A stretch of DNA of 56,052 bases, taken from positions 1 through 56,052 of the forward strand of contig JANJWP010000017.1 of NCBI GenBank assembly GCA_024709505.1, in the 5' to 3' direction. The first letter of the stretch is position 1, and every line of letters begins with the position of its first letter. This document shows, one piece after another, positions 46,541-54,650 of this stretch. The stretch is from Candidatus Altimarinota bacterium (GTDB lineage: Bacteria; Patescibacteriota; Gracilibacteria; BD1-5; UBA2023). The notes under the pieces are model-generated. The model was given only the letters and a program-made list of their open reading frames with translations, ran no database searches and was not told the DNA's origin. The position numbers were made by a program, and so were the translations under genes.

Positions 46541-49516
46541 CTAGCCCCGCATCACCTCCTTCCAAAACCCCGGATCCGAAATCTTCGACCACGCATCGCG
46601 GATTTCGGATTTAAGACGCTCGAAATCCTCGTCGGTAAAATCGACTTCGACGGTTCGATAGTCGCCGTCTTTCCCTTCGACGAATTCGAGCGTGAGCGAA
46701 GTCGGTCGGTATTTCGACGAAAGGCTCGCGTCAAGTTCGAAGAGGAGCTTATAAAAAAGAAGCTGGCGGAAATATTTTCCGTCGGAGTTGGCGGTAAGCC
46801 CCTTGATTTCGTTAAGGCTCTTCGCTCGGCCCGTCTTATAGTCCACCAATCGAACTTCATTGGCGCTTGCGGGAATAAGCTCGATCTTGTCAATTTTTCC
46901 GGTCAACGGAATGTTCTCGAAAACGACGTTTCGCGGATAAAAGTTATACTCGAGCTCGAGCGGGATTTCGAGCCTTCCGGAATGGAGGGAATACCATCCG
47001 GCAAGCCCTTCCCTTCCCTTTTTCAAGAGTTTTTCCCGCATTTCGGGCGGAAGCACTTCCTGCCGGAGGGAGCGTTCAAAGTCCGAAAGGAGGGTTTCGA
47101 GACTTCCTTCACGGCCCTCTTTTTTCCACGAGAGATAAAAGAGCTCCAAAGCCCGATGGTAGGTTTTTCCAAACACCGTATATTCGTTGTCTTCAAACGG
47201 ATATTTGAAAATGGAATCCCTTAAGAAAAGTTTCGGATCTTCGAGAAATTTCGAGAGGTCCGAGGGCGAAAGCCGGTAGGTTTGCAAGAATTCGCGGACG
47301 TAGGCTTCTTCCCCTTCGGTCATTTCCGCGGAGAAAAGCGCCGTCGGACGGAGTTCGGCGGCGATGACTCCGGCATAATCGACCGGCTCCGCGTTTCTCG
47401 AAGGCTCGACGGAAAGTTCGGTCAAAAACTGCGAAGCGATCTTCATTTTGTTCCCGTCCGATTCCGAATAGCTCAAGAAAAGCTTTGATTTGGCGCGGGT
47501 AATTCCCACGAAAAAGAGGCGGCGTTCTTCCTCGTCACCGTCACCGACGATTCCGGCCGAACCGTCTTTGAGCACCGCGCCGGGAGGAAGTCGGAGTTGG
47601 TCCACGTTTCGGCGACCTCCCCAATTTCCTTCGGAAATCCCCGGAATGAAGACCGCTTCGTATTCGAGCCCCTTCGATTGGTGGGCCGTGAGGACTTTGA
47701 CCCGTCCCGGAATTTCAGAAAGGCGTTTCGACGGCAATGAAAGGGAATATTTCCGATAGTATCCGATGCGCTTCAAAAAACCCGCGACGGTAAGGGAGGG
47801 ATTGCCGACCCCCCACGATTTCGCCGTTTCAAAAAGGGTGAAAACGTCTTCGAGGTCAGAAAACGACCCCCGCTTTTCGACGAAATCCAAAAACCCCACC
47901 GATTCGAACGCGCGCTTGAAATCCTCGTAGAGTTCGGCGTTTTTCGGTGCGGCGTCGCTGATTTTTCGATAAAACCCCAAGAGGGCGTCGGGATTCGAAA
48001 CGCCGATGTCGGCAAGCAGTTCGGCATCGGAGAGAACGTCCAGGAACCTGAGACGGTCTTTTCGGACGTAGTTCATCTTATGGAGGGCGCGGTTCAACCG
48101 CAAAACGTCCGAAGGCTCGATCGCGAATAATCCCGAACGCGCGAGACGAATGACCTTTTCTTCGGAAACCGCCGGATCGGAGGCCGTTTCGAGGAGATTG
48201 AGGGCAAGGGTGACGAATTCCGAAGATAGCGCGTCTGCCGAAGCCTTGCTTTCGACTCCCACGCCGTTTGCGGCGAGAAATGACGCCCATTCCTGCGTTT
48301 CGCGGTTGGTGCGGGTAAGAACGGCGATTTCTTCCGGTTCGACGCCCCCTTCAAGCATCCGCCGGACTTCGCGGAGGACGACCGCCTTTTCTTCGAGGGG
48401 ATTCGAATGGACCATGATCCGAAGTTCGCCCCCTTTTCCCGAATGGTGGGAACGGAGGGTTTTTTCGATTCCGGGAACGTAACGTCCGATGCGTTCCCGA
48501 TTGTGGGAAACGCTTTTTTCGGCCAAACGGAGGATTTCGTCGGTCGAACGGTAGTTGTCGGTCAGCACGACGAACTTCGTTCCCTCGTAGCGCTTGGAAA
48601 AATGGAAAAGGTTTTCGAGCGAAGCTCCCTGGAAGCGGTAAATGGATTGGTCGTCGTCGCCAACGGCCATGACGTTGGGGGTTTCGGCCTCCGAAAGGAT
48701 GGCGTCGATCACCCGGTTTTGCGCGCCCGACATGTCCTGAAATTCGTCGAGCATGACGAATTGGTAGCGTTCGGCGAGCGTCGCGCGGAGATCGGCATCT
48801 TCTTCGAGCACTTCGCCGACGTACGAAATCATGTCGGAAAAATCGTAGAGGCCGCGCTCATAACAGGCCGACTGGTATTTCCGGTATGCGTCCGCGAGGT
48901 CGCGGAGCTTGCCCACGTGCTTTTCTTGGCGCGATTTTTCGGTGGCGTATTTTTTGAGTTCGGGTTTTATTTCCGAAAGGATGGCCGCATATTCTCCGGC
49001 GAGGGCGTCGGTCGCGCGGTCGAGCGATTCTGGAGATACGGCTTCCTGCTTGAGTTTGCCGATTCGGTCACGGATGTGAGTGAGGTAAAAAAACGGGTCA
49101 TGGTCCGAAGAGAGGTGTTCGTAGCGCGATTTTTCGATGATTTCTTCAAGGAGCGAAATCTGTTCGACGTCGTCAACCGGCCGCATCGCCCGGAACCGGA
49201 GGAATTTTTCGGGAAACATCCGGATGACGTCATTGGAAAACGCGTGGATGGTCGAGACCGTAATTTTGTAGGCGTCGGTTCCAAGAAATCGCAAAAGGCG
49301 CTTTTTAATCGAAACCACCCCCGCTTCGGTAAACGTGGTGATGAGGAGGTTTTCGGGTTTCGCGTCGGTCTTGGCAAGAATGTTGGCCGCGCGGCAGGCG
49401 ACGATTTGGGTTTTTCCGGTTCCGGGACCCGCGATGACGACCACCGGACCATAGAGGGTTTCGGCGGCTTCGCGTTGGGCAGCATTGAGGCCGGAGAGGG
49501 CCTTTTGAAGTTCCAT
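46541..49516 (-). CDS. UvrD/Rep-type helicase with C-terminal RecB-like nuclease
   Basis: 991 residues. Superfamily 1 motifs: Walker A VIAGPGTGKTQ, VSTIHAFSND, DEFQDMSGAQ, GDDDQSIYRFQGAS, VLTDNYRST, LTAHQSKGLEYEAVFIPG, RRLFFVGITRAK. The C-terminal domain (about 740-990) has NEVRLVDYKTGR and YFRQLLFYKLLFE, the active-site strands of RecB/AddB PD-(D/E)xK nucleases. So it is a single-chain helicase-nuclease that could replace RecBCD/AddAB in break repair. ATG 49516 is favoured over 49546 because GGGGAGG lies eight bases before it. No UGA codons in almost 1000 residues. Confidence 0.93.
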   Translation of the reverse strand: MELQKALSGLNAAQREAAETLYGPVVVIAGPGTGKTQIVACRAANILAKTDAKPENLLITTFTEAGVVSIKKRLLRFLGTDAYKITVSTIHAFSNDVIRMFPEKFLRFRAMRPVDDVEQISLLEEIIEKSRYEHLSSDHDPFFYLTHIRDRIGKLKQEAVSPESLDRATDALAGEYAAILSEIKPELKKYATEKSRQEKHVGKLRDLADAYRKYQSACYERGLYDFSDMISYVGEVLEEDADLRATLAERYQFVMLDEFQDMSGAQNRVIDAILSEAETPNVMAVGDDDQSIYRFQGASLENLFHFSKRYEGTKFVVLTDNYRSTDEILRLAEKSVSHNRERIGRYVPGIEKTLRSHHSGKGGELRIMVHSNPLEEKAVVLREVRRMLEGGVEPEEIAVLTRTNRETQEWASFLAANGVGVESKASADALSSEFVTLALNLLETASDPAVSEEKVIRLARSGLFAIEPSDVLRLNRALHKMNYVRKDRLRFLDVLSDAELLADIGVSNPDALLGFYRKISDAAPKNAELYEDFKRAFESVGFLDFVEKRGSFSDLEDVFTLFETAKSWGVGNPSLTVAGFLKRIGYYRKYSLSLPSKRLSEIPGRVKVLTAHQSKGLEYEAVFIPGISEGNWGGRRNVDQLRLPPGAVLKDGSAGIVGDGDEEERRLFFVGITRAKSKLFLSYSESDGNKMKIASQFLTELSVEPSRNAEPVDYAGVIAAELRPTALFSAEMTEGEEAYVREFLQTYRLSPSDLSKFLEDPKLFLRDSIFKYPFEDNEYTVFGKTYHRALELFYLSWKKEGREGSLETLLSDFERSLRQEVLPPEMREKLLKKGREGLAGWYSLHSGRLEIPLELEYNFYPRNVVFENIPLTGKIDKIELIPASANEVRLVDYKTGRAKSLNEIKGLTANSDGKYFRQLLFYKLLFELDASLSSKYRPTSLTLEFVEGKDGDYRTVEVDFTDEDFERLKSEIRDAWSKISDPGFWKEVMRG

Positions 49517-49553
49517 GCCGGAGGCCTCCCCACCGGGTGTCGGCAATTTGGAA

Positions 49554-49615
49554 TTGGCGGACTCTTGGGGTTGGCGGACTCTTGGGGTTGGCGGTTGGCG
49601 GTTGGCGGTTGGCGG
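49554..49615. repeat. short tandem repeats upstream of the helicase
   Basis: Two copies of a 17-mer TTGGCGGACTCTTGGGG (49554-49570, 49571-49587) followed by four TTGGCGG units (49588-49615). Non-coding, just before the minus-strand helicase start. Slippage-prone, so its length may vary between cells and affect expression. Confidence 0.85.
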
Positions 49616-49728
49616 TTCGGCACGGAAAAAACGGAAATGGCAGTATTGCTCCCGAGTATACCGGAGCCGCGAGCGTATTCAATGAAAAAACGAAGATGTT
49701 CGGAGGGCAAAAAACGAATTTCGGAGAT

Positions 49729-49757
49729 TTGCGGGGGAACGGAAAATGCGGTAGCAT
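49729..49757 (+). promoter_or_regulatory. promoter for 49790 gene
   Basis: TTGCGG (49729-49734), 17-base spacer, TAGCAT (49752-49757), 33 bases before the ATG. Confidence 0.5.
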
Positions 49758-49789
49758 GGGAATGGCTATCCACGAAAACCAAAATTCCC

Positions 49790-50644
49790 ATGAACCACGC
49801 CGACTCCCCTCTCGCACCGAACGCGAAAAACGTTCCGAAAACCGCTCCGCAAGGAACCGTTTCTCCGGAAAACCGCCGTTTTAACGAACTCGTCGAAAAC
49901 GGCAAATTCGGCACGATCCTCAAGGATCCGGCAACCGGCGACGTCGCCGTCGTCTTCGCCGAAGGACTCACCGCAAAACTTACCCGGGAAGAAACCTTCA
50001 CATCCACCCCGGAATACGGTTCCGAACCCAATCCCGGAGACGACCGATCCTTCGTCGCGCCATCGGGAAAACCGTTCCATCCGCGCATCGAACAACGTCC
50101 GATGACGAATGCCGAAATCCTTTCGGTCGCAAAGGCGAAGATCGAAAAGGCCAAACGGGGCGAACCGCTTGCCGCAAGGATTCCGAAACTCCTCTCGGAA
50201 TTCGGAGTCGCGCTCGAAGAAAACGGCAAGCATTTCCGCCTCTCCGATTCGAAGGGCGGCGCCCATCTCGATTTTGAAATCCAGGGAAAAACCACCCTCG
50301 AACGACAAAAAAAGGCTGCCCAGCTGCACTACCTTGTAGGACGCGCCATCGAAACCATGCGCGCCTGCGAAGCAAAAAATCCGCTTCTCGCGGAATGCCG
50401 GGCCTATTCCGACATCGATCCCATCGTTTCTTACGGATACCGCGAACTCAAGATCGATGACAAACTCTTTGGGGACACCGTCATCGCTTCCGGAGAAGAA
50501 CTCGCCGGACTCACGAAAGGCGAGCGACGAAACTTCGCGGAAAAACTCGCCCCCTTCGTCAATTCGATCTTCAAATCCCGCTACGAGAGCATCGTGAAGA
50601 AAAACGCTCCGGCATACGCTCCGCTCGCGATGGACGACCGCTAA
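49790..50644 (+). CDS. hypothetical protein
   Basis: 284 residues, soluble, no UGA. Disordered N-terminal 30 residues (APNAKNVPKTAPQGTVSPENRR), then a mixed domain (FNELVENGKFGTILKDPATGDVAVVFAEG), and a helical second half (TLERQKKAAQLHYLVGRAIETMRACEAKNPLL; GELA-like GEELAGLTKGERRNFAEKLAPFVN). Not recognised. It converges with the 61-residue gene on the other strand, their stop codons sharing two bases. Confidence 0.7.
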   Translation: MNHADSPLAPNAKNVPKTAPQGTVSPENRRFNELVENGKFGTILKDPATGDVAVVFAEGLTAKLTREETFTSTPEYGSEPNPGDDRSFVAPSGKPFHPRIEQRPMTNAEILSVAKAKIEKAKRGEPLAARIPKLLSEFGVALEENGKHFRLSDSKGGAHLDFEIQGKTTLERQKKAAQLHYLVGRAIETMRACEAKNPLLAECRAYSDIDPIVSYGYRELKIDDKLFGDTVIASGEELAGLTKGERRNFAEKLAPFVNSIFKSRYESIVKKNAPAYAPLAMDDR

Positions 50645-50826
50645 ATCGAATCCAAAAGCCCTTCCATCTCGGAAGCGGCTTTTTTCTTTTCGGCCTCCTC
50701 CTTTTCGTGGAGCTCTTTGGCGATTTGGTCGGCTTGGGCGAATTGTTCGGCCATGCGGCGCATCGCGGCCTTGGTTATCGGTTTGGCGCGCCCGTTTGAG
50801 GCCGGGGCGAAATCAGAGAAACCCAT
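50641..50826 (-). CDS. 61-residue hypothetical protein
   Basis: Small charged protein: a basic head (NGRAKPITKAAMRRMAEQFAQ) and a helical tail (IAKELHEKEEAEKKKAASEME). It follows the sugar transferase by 20 bases on the same strand and its TAG overlaps the TAA of the converging gene. Not recognised; gene-like spacing supports it. Confidence 0.55.
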   Translation of the reverse strand: MGFSDFAPASNGRAKPITKAAMRRMAEQFAQADQIAKELHEKEEAEKKKAASEMEGLLDSI

Positions 50827-50846
50827 AGGCGGAAATTATCGGTGAG

Positions 50847-52265
50847 CTATTTCGAAAAAACGACGGCGACCGTCTTGAAGAGGATCTTCAAATCGAGAAC
50901 GATGGACCAGTTTTCAATATAGAAAACGTCAAACCGCACCTCGTCGTCGAAGCTGTTCCGATGCCTGCCATTCACTTGGGCCATGCCCGTGATCCCGGGC
51001 TTAAGGGTGAGCACTCGCTTTTGGGACTCGAGGTATTTTCCCACTTCTTCCGGCAAGTGTGGCCTCGGTCCTACGAGACTCATGTCTCCAATAAGCACGT
51101 TGAAAAGCTGGGGAAGTTCGTCGATGTCAAAACGGCGGATGAACCTTCCGACGGGCGTGATCCTCGGATCGTTTTCGATCTTGAAGAGCGGACCGTCGGG
51201 ACGCTCGTTTTTTTGAAGCAGTTTAGCCTTGAGTTCATCGGCATCCGGACGCATGGAACGGAACTTGAACATGGAAAACGTTTTTCCAAGCCTTCCCACG
51301 CGAACGCTCCGATATACAGGGGCATGAAAATCGGAAACCCACACGACGAAGGCCACGGTAAGCAAAAGCGGAGAAAGCGTCAAAATCAGGAAGGCCGCCG
51401 CGACCACGTCGAAAACCCGTTTCAAAATCCTTCCCCACGGACCGAGTCCGATGCTCACAACCTCCACGACCGGGACGCCGGACACGAACGTAACCTTGGT
51501 GCGCCTCGATTCCGAAAGAAGGAAGCGGTCGGCATAACGGTAAGCGACCCCGTAGGTGCGGGCAATTTCGAATATGTCGTGCAAGTCGGACTTCGTAAAA
51601 TCGGAATCGAGGGAGACGATTTCTTCGAATTCGCGGTTCCGACATCCCTTTAAAACGGCTTCCTTGCCTCAGAAATACCCCCGTCCTTTTCCATTCGGGT
51701 TGGCAAGTCCAACGATTTCGTAGCTCGGATTCGAGCGGATTTCGGAAAGCACGTCGGATTCGCCGCCGCCCGAGAGTACGAGCACCCTTCGGGCCGGAAA
51801 ACACCCGCCGGAAAGGAGCGACGACCGGAGCGAGGAAAATCCCCATCGAATCATCGAAACGCCAACAACCGAAATCGCGAGGGCGAAAAAGATGATGAGG
51901 CGGGGAATTTCGGCATTGGTGAGATATCCCGTACTCAAATAGGAAAGCGCAAGAAAGTAGAGGAACCACGAAAACGAAACCGAAACGGTTTTGAAAAATT
52001 CCTCGATTCCCCACGCGTCGTCGTAGGCGATGCGGTAAGAGCCGCGCAAAAATGAAACGGCCACGTAGAGCACGGCCCCGGAAGCCGCGAAAAAAAAGAG
52101 TTGGGATTCGGTAATGCGCTGTATGGGAAGCTGCACTCCGGGGATGAGGTCGGTTACGAGGCGGATTTCGCGTCCGGCGTAAAACGCCGCGAAAACCGCG
52201 GCCGCCTCGACGGGGACGCGGAACATCCGGAAAAAAAGTTCGTGCCTGCGCATGAGCGCGAGCAT
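50847..52265 (-). CDS. polyprenyl-phosphate sugar phosphotransferase (WcaJ/WbaP type)
   Basis: 472 residues. N-terminal membrane domain with about four TM segments and a nucleotide-binding-like middle (ARRVLVLSGGGESDVLSEI). Then the bacterial sugar transferase catalytic domain: KRVFDVVAAAFLILTLSPLLL, FKFRSMRPDAD, DELPQLFNVLIGDMSLVGPRP, KPGITGMAQVNGR. It loads the first sugar-phosphate onto undecaprenyl phosphate for capsule or exopolysaccharide. UGA is Gly at YFGKEA. ATG 52265 and ATG 52253 are both possible; a TATGCT -10-like box overlaps the former. Confidence 0.92.
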
Positions 52266-52289
52266 ACCGATTTTAAAAAATCCTGCAAC

Positions 52290-52318
52290 TTGCCGAAAGG
52301 CCGCAAAAGGGATAAGAT
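52290..52318 (+). promoter_or_regulatory. promoter for 52349 gene
   Basis: TTGCCG (52290-52295), 17-base spacer, TAAGAT (52313-52318), 31 bases before the ATG. Confidence 0.6.
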
Positions 52319-52348
52319 GTTCCCGTTCGAAAAGATTTCCCCTCCCCC

Positions 52349-52885
52349 ATGCCGACAGAATCGTTTTCCCCGCTCGCCGTCGCGACGTTCGCGTTCCTGC
52401 CTTTCGTTCTTGCGACGGCGCACCGGGCCCATGCGCTTTCAAAGCTCCGCGGTCGCATAGAGCGGCGGTCGAACGCCGTAATCGACGCCTTTTTCCATAA
52501 GGTCGATAAAATTCCCGTCATCGTCGAAACCATCCGGAAATACGCTCCGAAAGACGAAATCTACGCCGAACTCGTCAAACTTCACCGTTCGGCCATCATC
52601 GCGAACGTCACGTCGGTCTACGACATTTTGGAAATCGACGCGCGAATCTCCGCGAAATTCCGCTTTCTCATGCAGCTCTCGGTGCGCATTCGGGAAATTT
52701 CCCGCGACGGAAACTTTCTCTACGCGCGAAGCATTTGGATGTACCACGAAAATTTCGCCAAAGAGGAAATCGAAAAAATGGACGAGGAAATCCGCGACTA
52801 CGAGCGGCTTCGAAAAAGCCGGGCATTCACGGTTTTTGGCGTATTGCTCCCCGCAAAAGAAATCCTGCCCGTTACGGGAAGGTAG
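52349..52885 (+). CDS. LemA-like membrane-anchored protein
   Basis: 178 residues. One N-terminal membrane helix (SPLAVATFAFLPFVLATAHR), then a long helical bundle resembling LemA proteins: RIERRSNAVIDAFFHKVDKIPVIVETIRKYAPKDEIYAELVKLHRSA, and ending IRDYERLRKSRAFTVFGVLLPAKEI, comparable with the YN-x-fP end of LemA. The assignment rests on pattern, not on an exact motif. Function of the family is unclear. No UGA codons. Convergent with cysS. Confidence 0.6.
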   Translation: MPTESFSPLAVATFAFLPFVLATAHRAHALSKLRGRIERRSNAVIDAFFHKVDKIPVIVETIRKYAPKDEIYAELVKLHRSAIIANVTSVYDILEIDARISAKFRFLMQLSVRIREISRDGNFLYARSIWMYHENFAKEEIEKMDEEIRDYERLRKSRAFTVFGVLLPAKEILPVTGR

Positions 52886-52896
52886 CCATTGTCGGA

Positions 52897-54348
52897 TTAT
52901 GCCCGTTCGAGAAACGATCCGTCCTTGGTATCGACGATCTTGTATCCTTTCGCAAGGATTTCGTCGCGCAGACGGTCGGCGGCGGCATAGTCTTTAGCAG
53001 CTTTGGCGCGGTTTCGGTCTTCGAGCATCATGTCGAGTTCGGGCGTGACGGACACGGTTTTCAAAAGGTCGAAGTCGAAGATCGCGAGCACCGCGTCGAA
53101 CGACCGGAACATTTCCACGACCGATTCTTTCTCGGGAGCGGTCATGACGCCGGCGTCGATCGAGGCGTTGACGAAGGTTTGGAACGCGAACACGACGGCA
53201 AGCGCTTCGGAAGTGGAGAAATCGTTTTCGAGCGCTTCGACGTAGGCCTGGACGTAGCCTTGGAGCTCGTTTCGGAAATCGCGGCGGACCTTGCCGTCTT
53301 TCGCGGCATAGCGAGCGAGTCTGCGGAAGGTTTCGTCGAAGCCTTCGACGGTGCGCATCGCCGCCTCCAAGCGGTCGAAGGTGAAGTTGAAGTTCTCGCG
53401 GTATTGGGTTTGGAGCCCCATCATGCGGAATCCCCGATAGACGGAGGTTTCGCGGTTCGGGTATTTGGCGGCGACGTCGCGGAGGGTATAAAAATTCCCG
53501 GCGGATTTGGCCATTTTCTTATTGTCAACCAAAAGGTGTCCGCCGTGCATCCAGTATTTGGCGAACGGCTTGCCCGTGCAAGCCTCGGTTTGGGCGACTT
53601 CGTTTTGGTGGTGGGGAAAAAGATTGTCGATTCCGCCCATGTGGATATCGATCTGCGGACCGTGGTAGCGCATGTTGCAGGCACTGCATTCGATATGCCA
53701 TCCGGGACGCCCCGGGAGTTCGATTTCCTTTCCGTCCACGGTCAGTTTCGCCATCCATTGATTTTCTCCGTCGGAAGCTGCGTCATAGGCTTTCCAAAGG
53801 GCGAAATCGGCGACGGAATCCTTTTCGTATTCGTCGTTGGAAATGCGGACATTCGAAATCATTCCCGAAAGGTCGAGATGCGCGAGCTCGCCGTATTTTT
53901 TAAACTTGGAAATCGAATAGTAGACGCTCCCGTCTTCGGAGACGTAGGCGTATCCCTTGTCCAAAAGGGTTTGGATCATCTTCACCATGTCATCGACGAG
54001 CGTCGAGATGGGAACGATCTTATCGGCCGGAACGACGCGGAGTTTGGCGAGGTCTTCGAGAAAGCATTCGGTATAGCGTTCGGTCAGTTCTTTGAGCGGA
54101 ATCCCCTGCTTTTGGGAATCGCGGATGGTTTTGTCGTCGATGTCGGTCACGTTCATTACCGTGTCTACGCGCCATCCGAGATAGCGAAGCGTCCGAACGA
54201 CGAAATCTTCGAACAAATAGGCCCGGAGATTGCCGATATGGGCATAGTTGTAGGGCGTGGGGCCGCAATAATAGACCTTGACGCTCTCCTGGCGGAGGGG
54301 GCGGAACGGTTCGAGTTGGCGGGTGAGGGTGTTATGGAGGTGGAGCAT
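52897..54348 (-). CDS. cysS: cysteinyl-tRNA synthetase
   Basis: Charges tRNA-Cys, 483 residues, full length. Class I HIGH motif as HIGN (37-40), KMSKS as KMAKS (277-281), and zinc ligands Cys28, Cys220, His245 and Glu249 (YYCGPT; WHIECSAC; FPHHQNE). The C-terminal anticodon-binding helices end RNRAKAAKDYAAADRLRDEILAK. No UGA codons. The promoter at 54395-54422 lies about 45 bases upstream. Confidence 0.97.
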   Translation of the reverse strand: MLHLHNTLTRQLEPFRPLRQESVKVYYCGPTPYNYAHIGNLRAYLFEDFVVRTLRYLGWRVDTVMNVTDIDDKTIRDSQKQGIPLKELTERYTECFLEDLAKLRVVPADKIVPISTLVDDMVKMIQTLLDKGYAYVSEDGSVYYSISKFKKYGELAHLDLSGMISNVRISNDEYEKDSVADFALWKAYDAASDGENQWMAKLTVDGKEIELPGRPGWHIECSACNMRYHGPQIDIHMGGIDNLFPHHQNEVAQTEACTGKPFAKYWMHGGHLLVDNKKMAKSAGNFYTLRDVAAKYPNRETSVYRGFRMMGLQTQYRENFNFTFDRLEAAMRTVEGFDETFRRLARYAAKDGKVRRDFRNELQGYVQAYVEALENDFSTSEALAVVFAFQTFVNASIDAGVMTAPEKESVVEMFRSFDAVLAIFDFDLLKTVSVTPELDMMLEDRNRAKAAKDYAAADRLRDEILAKGYKIVDTKDGSFLERA

Positions 54349-54394
54349 GGCTTTTTACATCTAAAAGAGATTTTCTCCGGAAGGAATCAGGAAT

Positions 54395-54422
54395 ATCTTA
54401 AAGAATTCCATGGGAAGTCCAA
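54395..54422 (-). promoter_or_regulatory. cysS promoter
   Basis: Minus-strand TTGGAC (54417-54422), 16-base spacer, TAAGAT (54395-54400). Confidence 0.6.
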
Positions 54423-54650
54423 AGAAATCCTTGCCAGTGGAAAATTGCTAGCATCTCGATTATTAAATTTAGATTGCGATTCCATGCTTGCAAGGCGTAA
54501 AAGAGAAACAGAATGCAAATCATTCGTCATAAAACATTTTGGAATCGCAATTACACTTAATATCTGCGCTTCGTTCAGAAAAAGGATGTTCCCAATACCC
54601 ATTGGCAACAATTGATTTTCGATAAAAAGCCTTGGGTTACGAGATTCGGG
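54423..54650. other. gap between cysS and the giant repeat protein
   Basis: A+T-rich stretch. A minus-strand ORF of about 71 codons (ATG 54602 to a TAA at 54387) crosses the cysS promoter and shows no family features, so I do not call it. No terminator hairpin was found behind the repeat protein stop at 54651. Confidence 0.5.

Noticed and set aside
54387-54602. Minus-strand 71-codon ORF between cysS and the repeat protein
   Set aside because: No family features, and it crosses the cysS promoter; composition does not resemble the coding sequence nearby.
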